Positions 54,047-63,585 are shown, counted from the stretch's first letter. The stretch is DNA of 64,000 nt from Arthrobacter sp. N199823 (GCF_002929705.1 NZ_PJIN01000003.1:124001-188000), one strand, 5' to 3'. Notes: generated by a model from the sequence alone, not told the origin. Numbers and translations: made by a program.

Positions 54047-54841
54047 CTAGATGTGCGGAATCAGATCTGCCACTGAATTCATCACCTGGTCGGGACGGAA
54101 GGGGTAGGCCTCGATGTCTTCAGGTTGTGTGATCCCGGTGAACACCAACACCGTGTGCAAGCCCGCTTCCATGCCCGCAATGATGTCGGTATCCATACGG
54201 TCGCCAATCATGGCAGTGGTTTCCGAGTGAGCCTCGATGCGGTTCATAGCTGATCTGAACATCATGGGGTTGGGCTTGCCAACAATATAGGGTTCGCGCC
54301 CCGTGGCCTTGGTGATCAACGCCGCGATGGCGCCGGTGGCAGGCAACGGACCCTCGGCGGAAGGGCCTGTGGCGTCCGGGTTCGTGGCAATAAAACGGGC
54401 GCCGGCACCAATGAGCCGGATGGCTTTGGTGATGGCTTCGAAGGAGTAGGTGCGGGTTTCGCCCAGCACTACGTAGTCAGGCTTCTGATCAGTGAGAATG
54501 AAGCCTGCCTCGTGCAACGCCGTCGTCAATCCGGCCTCACCAATGACATAGGCGCGCCCATGCGGCATTTGAGACTTCAGGAACTGGGCGGTTGCCAAGG
54601 CCGATGTCCAGAGGTTCTCCTCAGGGACATCCAGGCCAGACTGCTTGAGTCGGGCGGCGAGATCGCGGGGTGTGTAGATGGAGTTGTTGGTCAGAACCAG
54701 GAAGCGCTTTGAGGTGTCTACCCAGCGTTGGATCAGTTCGGCCGCGCCGGGCACAGCCTTGTTTTCATGGACGAGCACGCCGTCCATGTCAGTGAGCCAG
54801 CATTCGATGTCAGCGGGTTGACGTTGTTGCACAGTGGTCAT
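54047..54841 (-). CDS. HAD-IIA hydrolase (NagD-like phosphatase)
   Basis: 264 residues. CWLTDMDGVLVHENKAVPGA is motif I (DxDG variant), LVLTNNSIYTPRDLAARL the IIA-type motif II, GKPNPMMFRSAMNRIE motif III and MIGDRMDTDIIAGMEAGL motif IV. Members remove phosphate from nucleotides or sugar phosphates. Reads away from the SpoU gene. Confidence 0.93.
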   Translation of the reverse strand: MTTVQQRQPADIECWLTDMDGVLVHENKAVPGAAELIQRWVDTSKRFLVLTNNSIYTPRDLAARLKQSGLDVPEENLWTSALATAQFLKSQMPHGRAYVIGEAGLTTALHEAGFILTDQKPDYVVLGETRTYSFEAITKAIRLIGAGARFIATNPDATGPSAEGPLPATGAIAALITKATGREPYIVGKPNPMMFRSAMNRIEAHSETTAMIGDRMDTDIIAGMEAGLHTVLVFTGITQPEDIEAYPFRPDQVMNSVADLIPHI

Positions 54842-54938
54842 GATTCCTCCTGAAAGTGGCCGGATGCCCTACCCTCAGTCTTGCAGATTCACGCAAGCAG
54901 CGGGAATGGGGCCTAGTCACACCGGCTAAAGTAAAACG

Positions 54939-55643
54939 GTGAGCAATTCCAGTCAGATCCCTTCCCCTGCCGATTCCACCGCCCCGGAAGGTGCCGCGCC
55001 CGTTGAGGCGAGCGAATATTTAGAGCCCCACCATGAAGTAGGTGTTGGCCCGTGGGAGGGCGAGCTGCCCGAGGGCGATCACTGGGACCCCGAATTGCTG
55101 GCCAACGGCGATCGCCGCAACGTTTTGGACGAGTACCGGTACTGGTCCATGGACGCCATCGTGGCCGAGCTGGACACGCGCCGCCACGACTTCCACGTCG
55201 CCATTGAAAACTGGCAGCATGACATGAATATTGGCACCGTGGTGCGCACCGCCAACGCCTTCCTCGCCAAGGAAGTGCACATTATTGGACGACGGCGGTG
55301 GAACAAGCGCGGCGCCATGGTCACCGACCGCTACCAGCACGTCCGCCACCACCCCACCGTTGAGGACTTTGTTGCCTGGGCGAAGGGCGAGGGTCTAACT
55401 ATCATCGGCATCGATATTTTCCCGGACTCCGAGCAGCTGGAAACGTACGAATTGCCCCGCAACTGTGTTTTCGTGTTTGGCCAGGAAGGCCCGGGGCTCA
55501 GCGACGAAGTACACGCCGCCGCGGAAACCACCTTGTCAATTGAACAGTTTGGTTCAACGCGGTCCATTAACGCCGCCTCAGCCGCCGGTATTGCCATGCA
55601 TGCCTGGATCCGCCGGCACGTGTTTGATCAGCGGGTCAGCTAG
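54939..55643 (+). CDS. SpoU-family RNA 2'-O-methyltransferase
   Basis: 234 residues from a GTG start. A hydrophilic N-terminus leads to the SPOUT knot: NWQHDMNIGTVVRTANAF (motif 1), FVFGQEGPGLSDEVHA (motif 2) and GSTRSINAASAAGIAMHAWI (motif 3). It methylates ribose of a tRNA or rRNA, target unknown. Starts 97 bp after the divergent HAD gene. Confidence 0.92.
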   Translation: MSNSSQIPSPADSTAPEGAAPVEASEYLEPHHEVGVGPWEGELPEGDHWDPELLANGDRRNVLDEYRYWSMDAIVAELDTRRHDFHVAIENWQHDMNIGTVVRTANAFLAKEVHIIGRRRWNKRGAMVTDRYQHVRHHPTVEDFVAWAKGEGLTIIGIDIFPDSEQLETYELPRNCVFVFGQEGPGLSDEVHAAAETTLSIEQFGSTRSINAASAAGIAMHAWIRRHVFDQRVS

Positions 55644-55847
55644 TCCCAATGCCGTGAAGTTGAGCGACCATCGCCGGACCCCACTCGGGGACTCAAAGTC
55701 GGCCTGGACGCGGCGCATGCTTCGGAACCGGCCGAGATCCATTCACAGGGAACGCACAGTACGACGCTGGCATCGATTCTCCGGGAATGGTCGTTGAAGC
55801 GGGTAGAGACCCACTGCAGCCCAACCCTCTGGAGCCCTTTGCCAACC

Positions 55848-56561
55848 ATGTCCACGACAGCGCCCACAACAACCGCCACGCCACCGAATCCAAGGCTGGC
55901 CGATGCCCGTTCGGCTGACCCGTCCCGCCCCCGCTCCATCGTGCTGCTGGGCATCGACGGGGCTGGCAAGACCACGGTCGGGACAGCGCTCGTGGCCGAA
56001 ATCCGGGAATCCGGGACGCCTGCCCAGCTACTGCGCAACCCGGCTGGACGCCGCTGGATGTCGCGCGTGGCCGCACGCTTCGGGATCGTACTGACGCCAG
56101 TATGGGCCAATCGCTTGGAGTCAGTTGTGCGCTCCCTCAACGTGCTGTCGGCCCACGTCCGGGCTGCGGGATTTACCGGCACCACCGTCATGGATCGCCA
56201 TGTGGCGTGCCAGTTGGTCCTGCGTTCGGTCCGCGGGCTGCCCCAGGGGGTGCTGATGCCGTGGTTGCTTTCCCAGCTGCCGGAACCGGATGCGGTCATC
56301 CTGATTGATGTCCCGGCCGATATTGCTCATGCCAGGATCCTTGCCCGCGGGGAAGACAGCGAGACCCTCGCCTATCTGAGATCGTCGCGCGAGGAGTACC
56401 TGGAGCTTGCGTTGTCCAGAGGCTGGCACATCATCGACGGATCAGGCACGCCGCAACAGGTCGCCGCCAAGACCCGACGGGCCGCGACAAGCAACAGCTC
56501 AGCTTTGCATTTAGCCTTTGGCGGAAAATCTCATTCCCGGTCCACCAGCCCCACTCCCTAA
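55848..56561 (+). CDS. dTMP-kinase-like P-loop protein
   Basis: 237 residues from the ATG at 55848. IVLLGIDGAGKTTVGTALVAE is the P-loop of thymidylate-kinase-like proteins, VMDRHVACQLVLRS corresponds to the DRY/H motif, and AVILIDVPADIAHARILARG to the base-binding strand. Two long tails, Ser/Thr/Pro-rich at both ends, are unusual. Probably a nucleotide or sugar-nucleoside kinase relative; true dTMP kinase would be tmk elsewhere. Codon use matches neighbours. Confidence 0.8.
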   Translation: MSTTAPTTTATPPNPRLADARSADPSRPRSIVLLGIDGAGKTTVGTALVAEIRESGTPAQLLRNPAGRRWMSRVAARFGIVLTPVWANRLESVVRSLNVLSAHVRAAGFTGTTVMDRHVACQLVLRSVRGLPQGVLMPWLLSQLPEPDAVILIDVPADIAHARILARGEDSETLAYLRSSREEYLELALSRGWHIIDGSGTPQQVAAKTRRAATSNSSALHLAFGGKSHSRSTSPTP

Positions 56562-56730
56562 CGTCACGGCATTGCGGGCGGGTCCGCCGTCGTGCTTAAA
56601 AAAGTCCACAGACTGAACGTTGACTTCATCTTGTTCGTCACGGTGGACGCACTCGCTAAGATGGAGGAAGCCATGCGGGACTGACCTGTTGTCAGCCCCT
56701 TTTGTACCGTTCAGCCCAGAGGAGCTCTTC

Positions 56731-57753
<1,023 letters not shown>

Positions 57754-58179
57754 ATGTCTGACGATTTCCGCAAGAATCTCCTCGGCCCGGAGCCCACACT
57801 GCTCCCGGCCGAGGTGGATGTTCAGGCTCGCTTGGACGCTGGGGATGAAGCAGTTGATTTGGCTGCGGGCAATCCGACGTCGTCGCTGCTGTGGGCCATT
57901 TTGGCCGACGAAGCGTACGCCGAAGGCCGCACCATCGAGTCCTACGCCTACGCACGCACCGGCTACCACCGCGGCTTGGATTCGCTGCGCCGCAACGGTT
58001 GGCGCGGAACCGGTCCTGTCCCGTTCGAGCATGAGGGCAACCGTGGATTCCTGCGCGCACTCTACGCTCTGGGCCGTGCCGCAGGCGCTATCGGCGAATC
58101 CGATGAAGCGGCTCGCATTGCCACGTTCCTGAACGACTCCGACCCGTTGGCTACCGCCGCGATCGAAGCCGCACTCTAA
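57754..58179 (+). CDS. DUF3151 family protein
   Basis: 141 residues, starting at the base after the fba stop. FRKNLLGPEPTLLPAE, ARTGYHRGLDSLRRNGWRGTGPVPFEHEGNRGFLRAL and DPLATAAIEAA are typical. DUF3151 genes are widely linked to fba in actinobacteria, and the translational coupling implies a shared role in central metabolism, but no function is known. Confidence 0.93.
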   Translation: MSDDFRKNLLGPEPTLLPAEVDVQARLDAGDEAVDLAAGNPTSSLLWAILADEAYAEGRTIESYAYARTGYHRGLDSLRRNGWRGTGPVPFEHEGNRGFLRALYALGRAAGAIGESDEAARIATFLNDSDPLATAAIEAAL

Positions 58180-58209
58180 CGTTTTATGGTGGGCGCTGCA
58201 CACCAAAAG

Positions 58210-58275
58210 AAATGACACCGATTCCGCTTTCGGGCACCTATATCTCGGATTTCGAAAGCGGAATCGGTGTCATTT
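58210..58275. repeat. Perfect 23-bp inverted repeat after the DUF3151 gene
   Basis: Arms 58210-58232 and 58253-58275 are exact complements (23 of 23), loop 20 nt. It begins 30 bp after the DUF3151 stop and is followed by TTTTTCG, so it may also terminate the fba transcript. Confidence 0.9.
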
Positions 58276-58667
58276 TTCGTAGCTGGCCGACTAGTGGCTT
58301 CCTCCAGCGATGGATCCAGAGCTGGCTAGTACCAGCAGGACGCTCTGAGCTGCGGTGATGTTCTGGCAAGGTCACCAACAGTCTCAATTTCGTGTCACTT
58401 TCCTGCAGACGCTTTGGCGTTGATGAGGGCGACTGTGGCCTGCTCTGGTTGCTGCGCCCAAACCAGTTGGATTAGTCAGATATTGGCGAGCATCGACCTG
58501 ACGATTTTCAGAGTGAGAAGAGGGGCTCATATGGACGGAAGTTCTGTCCCGGATAAGGCCCGGGAGATTCTTTGCGCGACAGTTTGTCCATGGCTAAAGG
58601 GGGCACCCCTTGCGGGACTTCACGCTCGGCCCTCCCCAACCAGGCGCCCTAGTGTCAGAATGAGGCC
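58276..58667. other. Non-coding gap, possible decayed sequence
   Basis: About 390 bp with no supported gene. On the minus strand, 58395-58510 can be read as a stop-interrupted frame (LKIVRSMLANI, stop, then LVWAQQPEQATVALINAKA), perhaps a remnant. The composition is slightly less GC-rich than around it. This begins the less conserved stretch of the window. Confidence 0.35.
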
Positions 58668-58904
58668 ATGGACATAGAGAACTGGTGGCCCCTTCTGGAC
58701 TCATCGACCCAGCAATGGTTGATCAACAACAACGGAGACGTTGTGCCGTCATCCACCCTTAGTCAGATCATTGCTCAGGCAGGCCACCCCACGGCAGATA
58801 CATCTTGGGTTGGATCTAACGTTCCAGAGGAATTTTACCTCTCGGATGAAGCAACCGACTGGATAGAGAAAATAGCGAACGACGAACCCTCTGTGAGCGA
58901 GTAG
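58668..58904 (+). CDS. Small hypothetical protein
   Basis: 78 residues, acidic and Trp-rich (MDIENWWPLLDSSTQQWL). VPSSTLSQIIAQAGHPTADTSWVG and FYLSDEATDWIEKIAND suggest a compact helical domain. No ribosome site of note; AT-richer than most genes nearby. Could be a horizontally acquired small gene. Unknown function. Confidence 0.5.
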   Translation: MDIENWWPLLDSSTQQWLINNNGDVVPSSTLSQIIAQAGHPTADTSWVGSNVPEEFYLSDEATDWIEKIANDEPSVSE

Positions 58905-59058
58905 CCGATCCAAATTCGGGTTGCCGTCGCCTGACATCAACGAGGCACGCAGTCCCGCAGAACGTTCGGTTTGCGGGCTCCTAAGCGCTTTCAGGCGGTG
59001 GCTGTTTCAACACCACCATGGGGTTTATTGATCTGCCGGACACTGTCCAGCCTGCAAC

Positions 59059-59351
59059 TCAGCCCCTGATCGATCGACTCGCGTTCGCCGGAACGGAGCG
59101 TCGCTCGAGCACCACAGTGGCAGTCTCTTCATCCACGACGTCGGCCAGTTCTTTCAGTTGAACGTCTACCTCTCGAAGAGCTCGAATCAGCAGTGCAGGT
59201 CCTAGCTGAGCGGCTGCATAACTGCGGTACCGGCTTGAAGGGTCGTTTTCTGCAGGCCGACCCAATCACACATCGGCATAGTAGTGGAGGGCTTTGACCG
59301 GGATCTTAGTCAGCTGGGCGAACTCGCCGATAGTGGACAGACGTCTATCAT
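59059..59351 (-). pseudogene. Broken MerR-family regulator (nonsense and frameshift)
   Basis: Reverse translation gives RLSTIGEFAQLTKIPVKALHYYADV, a MerR helix-turn-helix, then TGA at 59266-59268 where Gly is expected (DVG), then the continuing RPAENDPSSRYRSYAAAQL and LIRALREVDVQLKELADVVD of a MerR dimer helix. The best ATG (59351) is in a different frame from RLSTI, so a second lesion lies at the 5' end. It stops after about 95 codons, much shorter than effector-bearing relatives. Inactive. Confidence 0.78.
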
Positions 59352-59578
59352 TGCCCCTCCTCCAATCGGAGGGTCAAACGCGCAGCTTCCGCTCCACCCG
59401 GACGATAATTCTCTTGACCGCCGGGACGCGGACTGGCCCGGCATTTGAGGTGCCCGCAGAACGTTCCCCCTTCGGAGTTGTCGGCTTCTGAAATTCTGTG
59501 CAGGGCAAGTCTGAAGAATCAGAGGAGTGAAGGCGACTCGTTACTTTATTGCACTCGGCTCCGGAAAATGACAGGCGC
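59352..59578. other. Gap between MerR remnant and response regulator
   Basis: 227 bp without a supported gene. A 14-bp direct repeat, CCCGCAGAACGTTC, occurs at 58954-58967 and 59453-59466, flanking the MerR remnant; it may be chance. Confidence 0.35.
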
Positions 59579-60223
59579 TCACTGGTGCGGTTGAACGCGT
59601 TTGTGGTCCGGGAAGAACCCGTGTGCAAGACCCCAGAGGATGGCGTTGGAGCGGTCAGTTACCCCGATACGGCGGTAACAGCTTCGGATAAAGGTCTTGA
59701 CGGTGTTGATTGATAACCGGGCCCTGTCGGCGATCTCGGCATTACTTAGACCCTGGGTGATCAGTGCGAGGACCTCGGCCTCCCGTTGGGTTAGGCCTTC
59801 TTCGCGGCCGGGCCAGTCGCCTAGGCTCGTTTTCGCTTGACTGCTGGATCCTTGGAAGACTTTGCCTTCTCCCCGGTGGATGTCGTGGAGGGCGCTGACC
59901 AGTTGGGCTGCGGGCAAGCCTTTAGAAAGATATCCGCTGGCCCCGTTGGCAAGTGCCGCCTGGACCCGTGTTTCATCGAGGTCCCAGGAATAGACGACGA
60001 CTTTGCCGGCCAGCGGATTGCTTGCCAGTTCGTGAACGTCCGCGCCGTCTCCTGGGGTCGCGGCAAAAGTATCGTAGAGCGTGAGGTGGACGGGTGTGTC
60101 TACATTTTTGTTTAAGTCGAGTTCAACGACTTCCAGCGTGTCCCCGTAGGACCGAAGCATCATCTCCAGCCCTCGCAGCACAATTTCATAGTCATCCACC
60201 AGGGCAATGCGAAGGCTTTCCAT
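59579..60223 (-). CDS. Orphan LuxR-type response regulator
   Basis: 214 residues. Receiver domain: RIALVDDYEIVLRGLE (acidic pair 10-11), phosphoacceptor Asp51 in LTLYDTF, Ser in VVVYSWDLDE and Lys in GYLSKGLPA. Output: LuxR-type HTH GLTQREAEVLALITQGLSNAEIADRARLSINTVKTFIRSCYRRIG. No sensor kinase is adjacent. Divergent from a small-protein gene with a palindrome between, so it probably controls that promoter and perhaps the sigma factor genes. Confidence 0.9.
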   Translation of the reverse strand: MESLRIALVDDYEIVLRGLEMMLRSYGDTLEVVELDLNKNVDTPVHLTLYDTFAATPGDGADVHELASNPLAGKVVVYSWDLDETRVQAALANGASGYLSKGLPAAQLVSALHDIHRGEGKVFQGSSSQAKTSLGDWPGREEGLTQREAEVLALITQGLSNAEIADRARLSINTVKTFIRSCYRRIGVTDRSNAILWGLAHGFFPDHKRVQPHQ

Positions 60224-60258
60224 ACCCCTACTGTAAGTCAGTTATGGGCAGACAAGTC

Positions 60259-60272
60259 CACCCCTAGGGGTG
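60259..60272. promoter_or_regulatory. Palindrome in the divergent regulator gap
   Basis: CACCCCTAGGGGTG is a perfect 14-bp palindrome in the 85-bp gap between the response regulator and the small-protein gene. LuxR-type regulators often bind such CCCCTAGGGG-like symmetric sites. Position suits autoregulation and control of the rightward genes. A further GTAACCCCCTCC follows. Confidence 0.5.
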
Positions 60273-60308
60273 AAGAAGGTAACCCCCTCCGAGAAATAGG
60301 CTTCGAGG

Positions 60309-60581
60309 ATGGAATCAACTCAAACCATGAACAGAGCCACGCCGGGGGACGACGATCTGGGCCAGGCGACTGTTCGGGAACTTATTGTGAAACTGGCCCT
60401 GACCGAGGACGAACTCAGAAATGTCGCCAACCCCGAACGGACCGCATTCCTTGTGCGGCGCGAGCAGGCAATAGTGGTGGCGTTGCACCGGAATGGACTC
60501 GCACTCAATGGCCGGGGCAATTCAAAATCTCTTGAGCCATCGATAGCCGCTTGCTCCGTTGAAGACATGGTGGCCGAGTAG
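60309..60581 (+). CDS. Small orphan hypothetical protein
   Basis: 90 residues, acidic N-terminus and a helical middle (TVRELIVKLALTEDELRNVANPERTAFLVRREQAIVVALH). Start ATG 60309 has GAGG just upstream. Its stop overlaps the next GTG start by 1 nt, so the two are coupled. Unrecognised; context with a sigma factor suggests regulation. Confidence 0.6.
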   Translation: MESTQTMNRATPGDDDLGQATVRELIVKLALTEDELRNVANPERTAFLVRREQAIVVALHRNGLALNGRGNSKSLEPSIAACSVEDMVAE

Positions 60582-60886
60582 TGGCGACGACAACCATTCC
60601 GCCTGCAAGTCCGTGTCAGGCGGAGCCCGCTCATACCCGCTCATCGACCAACCTGCAGGCGGGGGCCGCGAAGGTGGTAGTCAGCGATGCCGGCATCGAG
60701 ATCCACGGATACGTGGTTACCCGGGAGGGGAATCACGTCCGTGTCGTGTGGGCGGTAGCGTCCGGTCGTCACCGCCAGCGCACTGTCACAGCTGAGACGG
60801 TTTTCCAGCCAGGCAACAACCGCCGCTGGGACGGATACGTCATCACTGATGAGCAGCTCTCCGTAATTCGTCAGGCAGCCCGCTGA
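60581..60886 (+). CDS. Small hypothetical protein, beta-rich core
   Basis: 101 residues from GTG at 60581. A disordered first 30 residues precede a beta-rich part: KVVVSDAGIEIHGYVVTREGNHVRVVWAVA, then TAETVFQPGNNRRWDGYVITDE. The strand pattern resembles small barrel domains, but I cannot name it. Lies 11 bp before the sigma factor gene, likely one transcript. Confidence 0.6.
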   Translation: MATTTIPPASPCQAEPAHTRSSTNLQAGAAKVVVSDAGIEIHGYVVTREGNHVRVVWAVASGRHRQRTVTAETVFQPGNNRRWDGYVITDEQLSVIRQAAR

Positions 60887-60897
60887 CCGGGCGGGAC

Positions 60898-61800
60898 GTG
60901 ACCGACCTCATGTACGCCCGACCCCGCAGCCCGTTACTCCGCGAAAAAGATCTGGCCGCAAGCCATGAAAACACCAGAACTTCTCCACCGTTCCGTGGCA
61001 CGACTCCCGGCAATGCGATGCAGGAATCAATCAGCCGAACCATGGCTCCAGGCCCCTCGTCTTTAGGCATTCCCCTTTCGCCAGGACCAGCAAGGTCAGG
61101 GGCCGGGATGAGCGCTGATGAGTTGGTGCTTCAGTTCATGGGGCTCGCCGATGCTCTCTCTCGCCGCTATTTTGCCGCGGGATGTGAGGTCGACGACCTT
61201 CAGCAGGTAGCCAGGCTCGGACTCGTAAAGGCCGCCAGGAGGTACTGCGAGGCGGAGAATCATGGATTCATGGCCTTTGCCGTGCCGACCATCACCGGGG
61301 AACTCAAGCGATACCTCAGGGACCATTCCTGGGCGGTAAGGCCACCGAGGCCCATCCAGGAAGCGCGGCTCAGGATCAGGCAAGTACGCCCCGAACTGAC
61401 GCAGCGCCTGGGGCGTGAGCCCTCAACCGCCGAGCTTAGCTCCGTGGCGGGTATATCAGTCGTGGAAGCGACACTAGCCCTGCACGCGGAGATGGCCATG
61501 ATCGCCCAACAAATCGAGCAAAGTGACGCGCCAACGTGGTCCAAGGGGCCAGGGCCCGACGTTATTTTAGCGGTGGATGACCCCGGGTATGAACGTATTG
61601 ACCAAGAGCTGACGGTGGAAGCAGTGCTCTGGGACGCGAGCGAGGAAGATAAGCGGCTGCTTCATCTGCGCTTTGTCCTGGAGCTGTCACAAGGGCAGAT
61701 CGCCCGAGAGTTCGGCGTCAGCCAGATGCAGATTTCCCGACAACTCAAGCAGTTGCTCGACCGCCTCCGGCGCCGCCTGACCGAACCTGCCAAGCACTAG
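60898..61800 (+). CDS. SigB/SigF-type alternative RNA polymerase sigma factor
   Basis: 300 residues from GTG, but an ATG at 61108 with AGGGG 5 nt upstream would give 231 residues and skips a Pro/Ser-rich, weakly coding stretch. Region 2 is clear: YFAAGCEVDDLQQVARLGLVKAARRY and AFAVPTITGELKRYLRDHSWAVRPP. Region 3 is around QRLGREPSTAELSSVAGIS, region 4 is QGQIAREFGVSQMQISRQLKQLL. These are stress sigma factors of the SigB/SigF group, usually controlled by anti-sigma proteins, none visible here. Confidence 0.9.
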   Translation: MTDLMYARPRSPLLREKDLAASHENTRTSPPFRGTTPGNAMQESISRTMAPGPSSLGIPLSPGPARSGAGMSADELVLQFMGLADALSRRYFAAGCEVDDLQQVARLGLVKAARRYCEAENHGFMAFAVPTITGELKRYLRDHSWAVRPPRPIQEARLRIRQVRPELTQRLGREPSTAELSSVAGISVVEATLALHAEMAMIAQQIEQSDAPTWSKGPGPDVILAVDDPGYERIDQELTVEAVLWDASEEDKRLLHLRFVLELSQGQIAREFGVSQMQISRQLKQLLDRLRRRLTEPAKH

Positions 61801-61826
61801 CCAACAACACTGGACTCACCTCGAAG

Positions 61827-61870
61827 CGATCCCGTCCCGCTCCCTCTGCAGAGGAAACAGGACGGGATCG
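61827..61870. terminator. Terminator after the sigma factor
   Basis: CGATCCCGTCC pairs with GGACGGGATCG, with an inner CCTCTGCAGAGG palindrome in the loop. About 26 bp after the sigma factor stop. No T-tract, so it may act by structure alone. Confidence 0.55.
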
Positions 61871-61971
61871 GATCCACAGCCCGAACACCATGGGGACTGG
61901 GCGGAAATTCAAGCCCCGGCGGTCCTCGGTGTCGCTATGCCCGCTGAACGGGCCAGGGATCTTCAGTCATT

Positions 61972-62232
61972 TCAGGCGCGGCGGCGGACAACGGCACCAT
62001 AAACGCCCAAGACAACGAGTGAGCCCACGATGGCGACAAGCCATGTTTGTAAGTTCCAGAAGTTCTCAAGGCCGACGCCGAAGATCGCCCCACCGATCCA
62101 ACCGCCGAGCAAGGCACCCACGACTCCCAGAAGCATGGTGATCAGGATGCCGCCACTTTGACGGCCTGGCAGAATGGCTTTCGCGATCGCACCAACGATG
62201 AGTCCCAGTATCAGGAACGCGATAAAACTCAT
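61972..62232 (-). CDS. GlsB/YeaQ/YmgE family stress membrane protein
   Basis: 86 residues with three membrane helices. FLILGLIVGAIAKAILPGRQ and GGILITMLLGVVGALLGGWIGG are the family motifs. Linked to general stress responses. Followed upstream by the CsbD gene, 81 bp away on the same strand. Possible targets of the neighbouring sigma factor. Confidence 0.92.
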   Translation of the reverse strand: MSFIAFLILGLIVGAIAKAILPGRQSGGILITMLLGVVGALLGGWIGGAIFGVGLENFWNLQTWLVAIVGSLVVLGVYGAVVRRRA

Positions 62233-62313
62233 GAAATAACTCCTTCTCGGTTCGACTTCTCAAGTCGAGTCAGGGCAAGCCCTTATGGGCCCGCCCAGGT
62301 GTCAGCGCCAGAC

Positions 62314-62499
62314 TCAGTGGCCGCTGACGTCCTTCGCAGCGTCCTTAACATGCTCGCCGGCCTGCTTGATACCGGCGTTGGCCTGGTCCACTTTGCCCTC
62401 GGCTTCGAGTCCTCGATCATCCGTGGCAGCACCGATGTGCTCCTTGGCCTTGCCCTTGAGCTCCTCGGCCTTGTTGCCGATCTTGTCTCCGATACCCAT
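62314..62499 (-). CDS. csbD: CsbD family stress protein
   Basis: 61 residues. MGIGDKIGNKAEELKGKAKE and EGKVDQANAGIKQAGEHVKD are the CsbD hallmark, a helical, highly charged stress protein. CsbD is a SigB target in Bacillus. Preceded by an AAGGAGAAGG ribosome site. It sits upstream of glsB in the same direction. Confidence 0.9.
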   Translation of the reverse strand: MGIGDKIGNKAEELKGKAKEHIGAATDDRGLEAEGKVDQANAGIKQAGEHVKDAAKDVSGH

Positions 62500-62802
62500 T
62501 GCCTTCTCCTTTTCGTTGTGAGAGCGGAAGAGGAACTAATGCGTCCCTCCTCATCCCTGTCCGATGCACGTTCGGTGCACGGCAGTGCGACACTGTGCCG
62601 CGAGCCTCACTCACTACATTTCCCTCAAAGCGGGACGCCCAAACAAATCAACCGGTTCGGGATCTTGCATCCAGCGATGTTGTGGGGAGAAGAGTCTTCA
62701 CGGGACAGCCTTTCACCGCCAAAATCACGAGAAAAGTGGAGATCCGGAGAGGATATTACTACACTTAATTCCGTGGAAAATCTGAGCTTCACGGAACTGC
62801 CT

Positions 62803-63498
62803 ATGGGTCCCAAGCCGGGCCGAGCTGAACCCGTAGCGTCCATTTCCAAGGCGCGTGCCGCTGTGCTTGAACGGCTGCGCCAGTTGGACGGCACGTTGAG
62901 CGTTGAGCAGTTGGCAACAGCGACCGGCCAGCATGCCAACACCGTCAGGGAACATCTGGAGGCACTGACGGGGGATGGCTATGCGACCAAAACAGCTGCG
63001 CCCAAGGAAGGCCGGGGCAGGCCTGCGTGGTTGTATCAGGCCACTGCCACGCCGGCCGGTCCCGTTGGCTACGTGGCCCTTGCTGCGGCCCTAGCTCAGC
63101 ATCTTGCCGCCACCAGTGCCAACCCGGCCGCCGCAGGTGAGAGTGCCGGACGGAGCTGGGCAAGGGCCTTGCCTGGTACTTCGCGTCTCGGAACGGTTGC
63201 AGCAGAAGAAGTTCCCGGCAAGGCCCGTGGCAAGGTTGCGCGCCAGCGCGTGGCAACGGCGCTTGGCCAAGCCGGATTCGGGGTTCAAGGAAATCATGAC
63301 GCAACCGAGTTGAGGCTCACCACCTGCCCCCTTGTGGAGGTGGCCAAGGGAAACCCTGACGTGATCTGTGCCGTCCACCTGGGCTTGGCGAAGGAACTGC
63401 TTTCGGGTAGCGGACTGCCGGAACAGGACGTACTACTCCTACCCTTTGTCGGGCCCGGATTCTGTACGCTGCACCTGCCCGGAGGCGTCACCCCATGA
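62803..63498 (+). CDS. HTH transcriptional regulator with three conserved cysteines
   Basis: 231 residues from the ATG at 62803 (GTG at 62773 also in frame). Winged helix: SKARAAVLERLRQLDGTLSVEQLATATGQHANTVREHLEAL, then DGYATKTAAPKEGRGRPAWLYQ wing. The C-terminal part holds Cys in RLTTCPLVEVA, DVICAVHLGLA and GFCTLHLPGG, spacing seen in SufR-type or metal/Fe-S-sensing ArsR-like regulators. Its ligand and target are unknown. Divergent from CsbD. Confidence 0.8.
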   Translation: MGPKPGRAEPVASISKARAAVLERLRQLDGTLSVEQLATATGQHANTVREHLEALTGDGYATKTAAPKEGRGRPAWLYQATATPAGPVGYVALAAALAQHLAATSANPAAAGESAGRSWARALPGTSRLGTVAAEEVPGKARGKVARQRVATALGQAGFGVQGNHDATELRLTTCPLVEVAKGNPDVICAVHLGLAKELLSGSGLPEQDVLLLPFVGPGFCTLHLPGGVTP

Positions 63499-63585
63499 CA
63501 AGGGTGACGCCTCGACTGAGAAAACTACAGAAACCCAAATCTACGCTCCTGCGCAAGCACGTGTGCTTGATTCGGAGTTGAGGAA

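Noticed and set aside
58414-58677. 87-codon plus-strand open frame before the small Trp-rich gene
   Set aside because: It overlaps a likely decayed stretch and the next gene's start, with no recognisable protein features.
58954-59466. 14-bp direct repeat CCCGCAGAACGTTC flanking the MerR remnant as insertion-site duplication
   Set aside because: A 14-bp match can arise by chance in this length, and no transposase or terminal inverted repeats accompany it.
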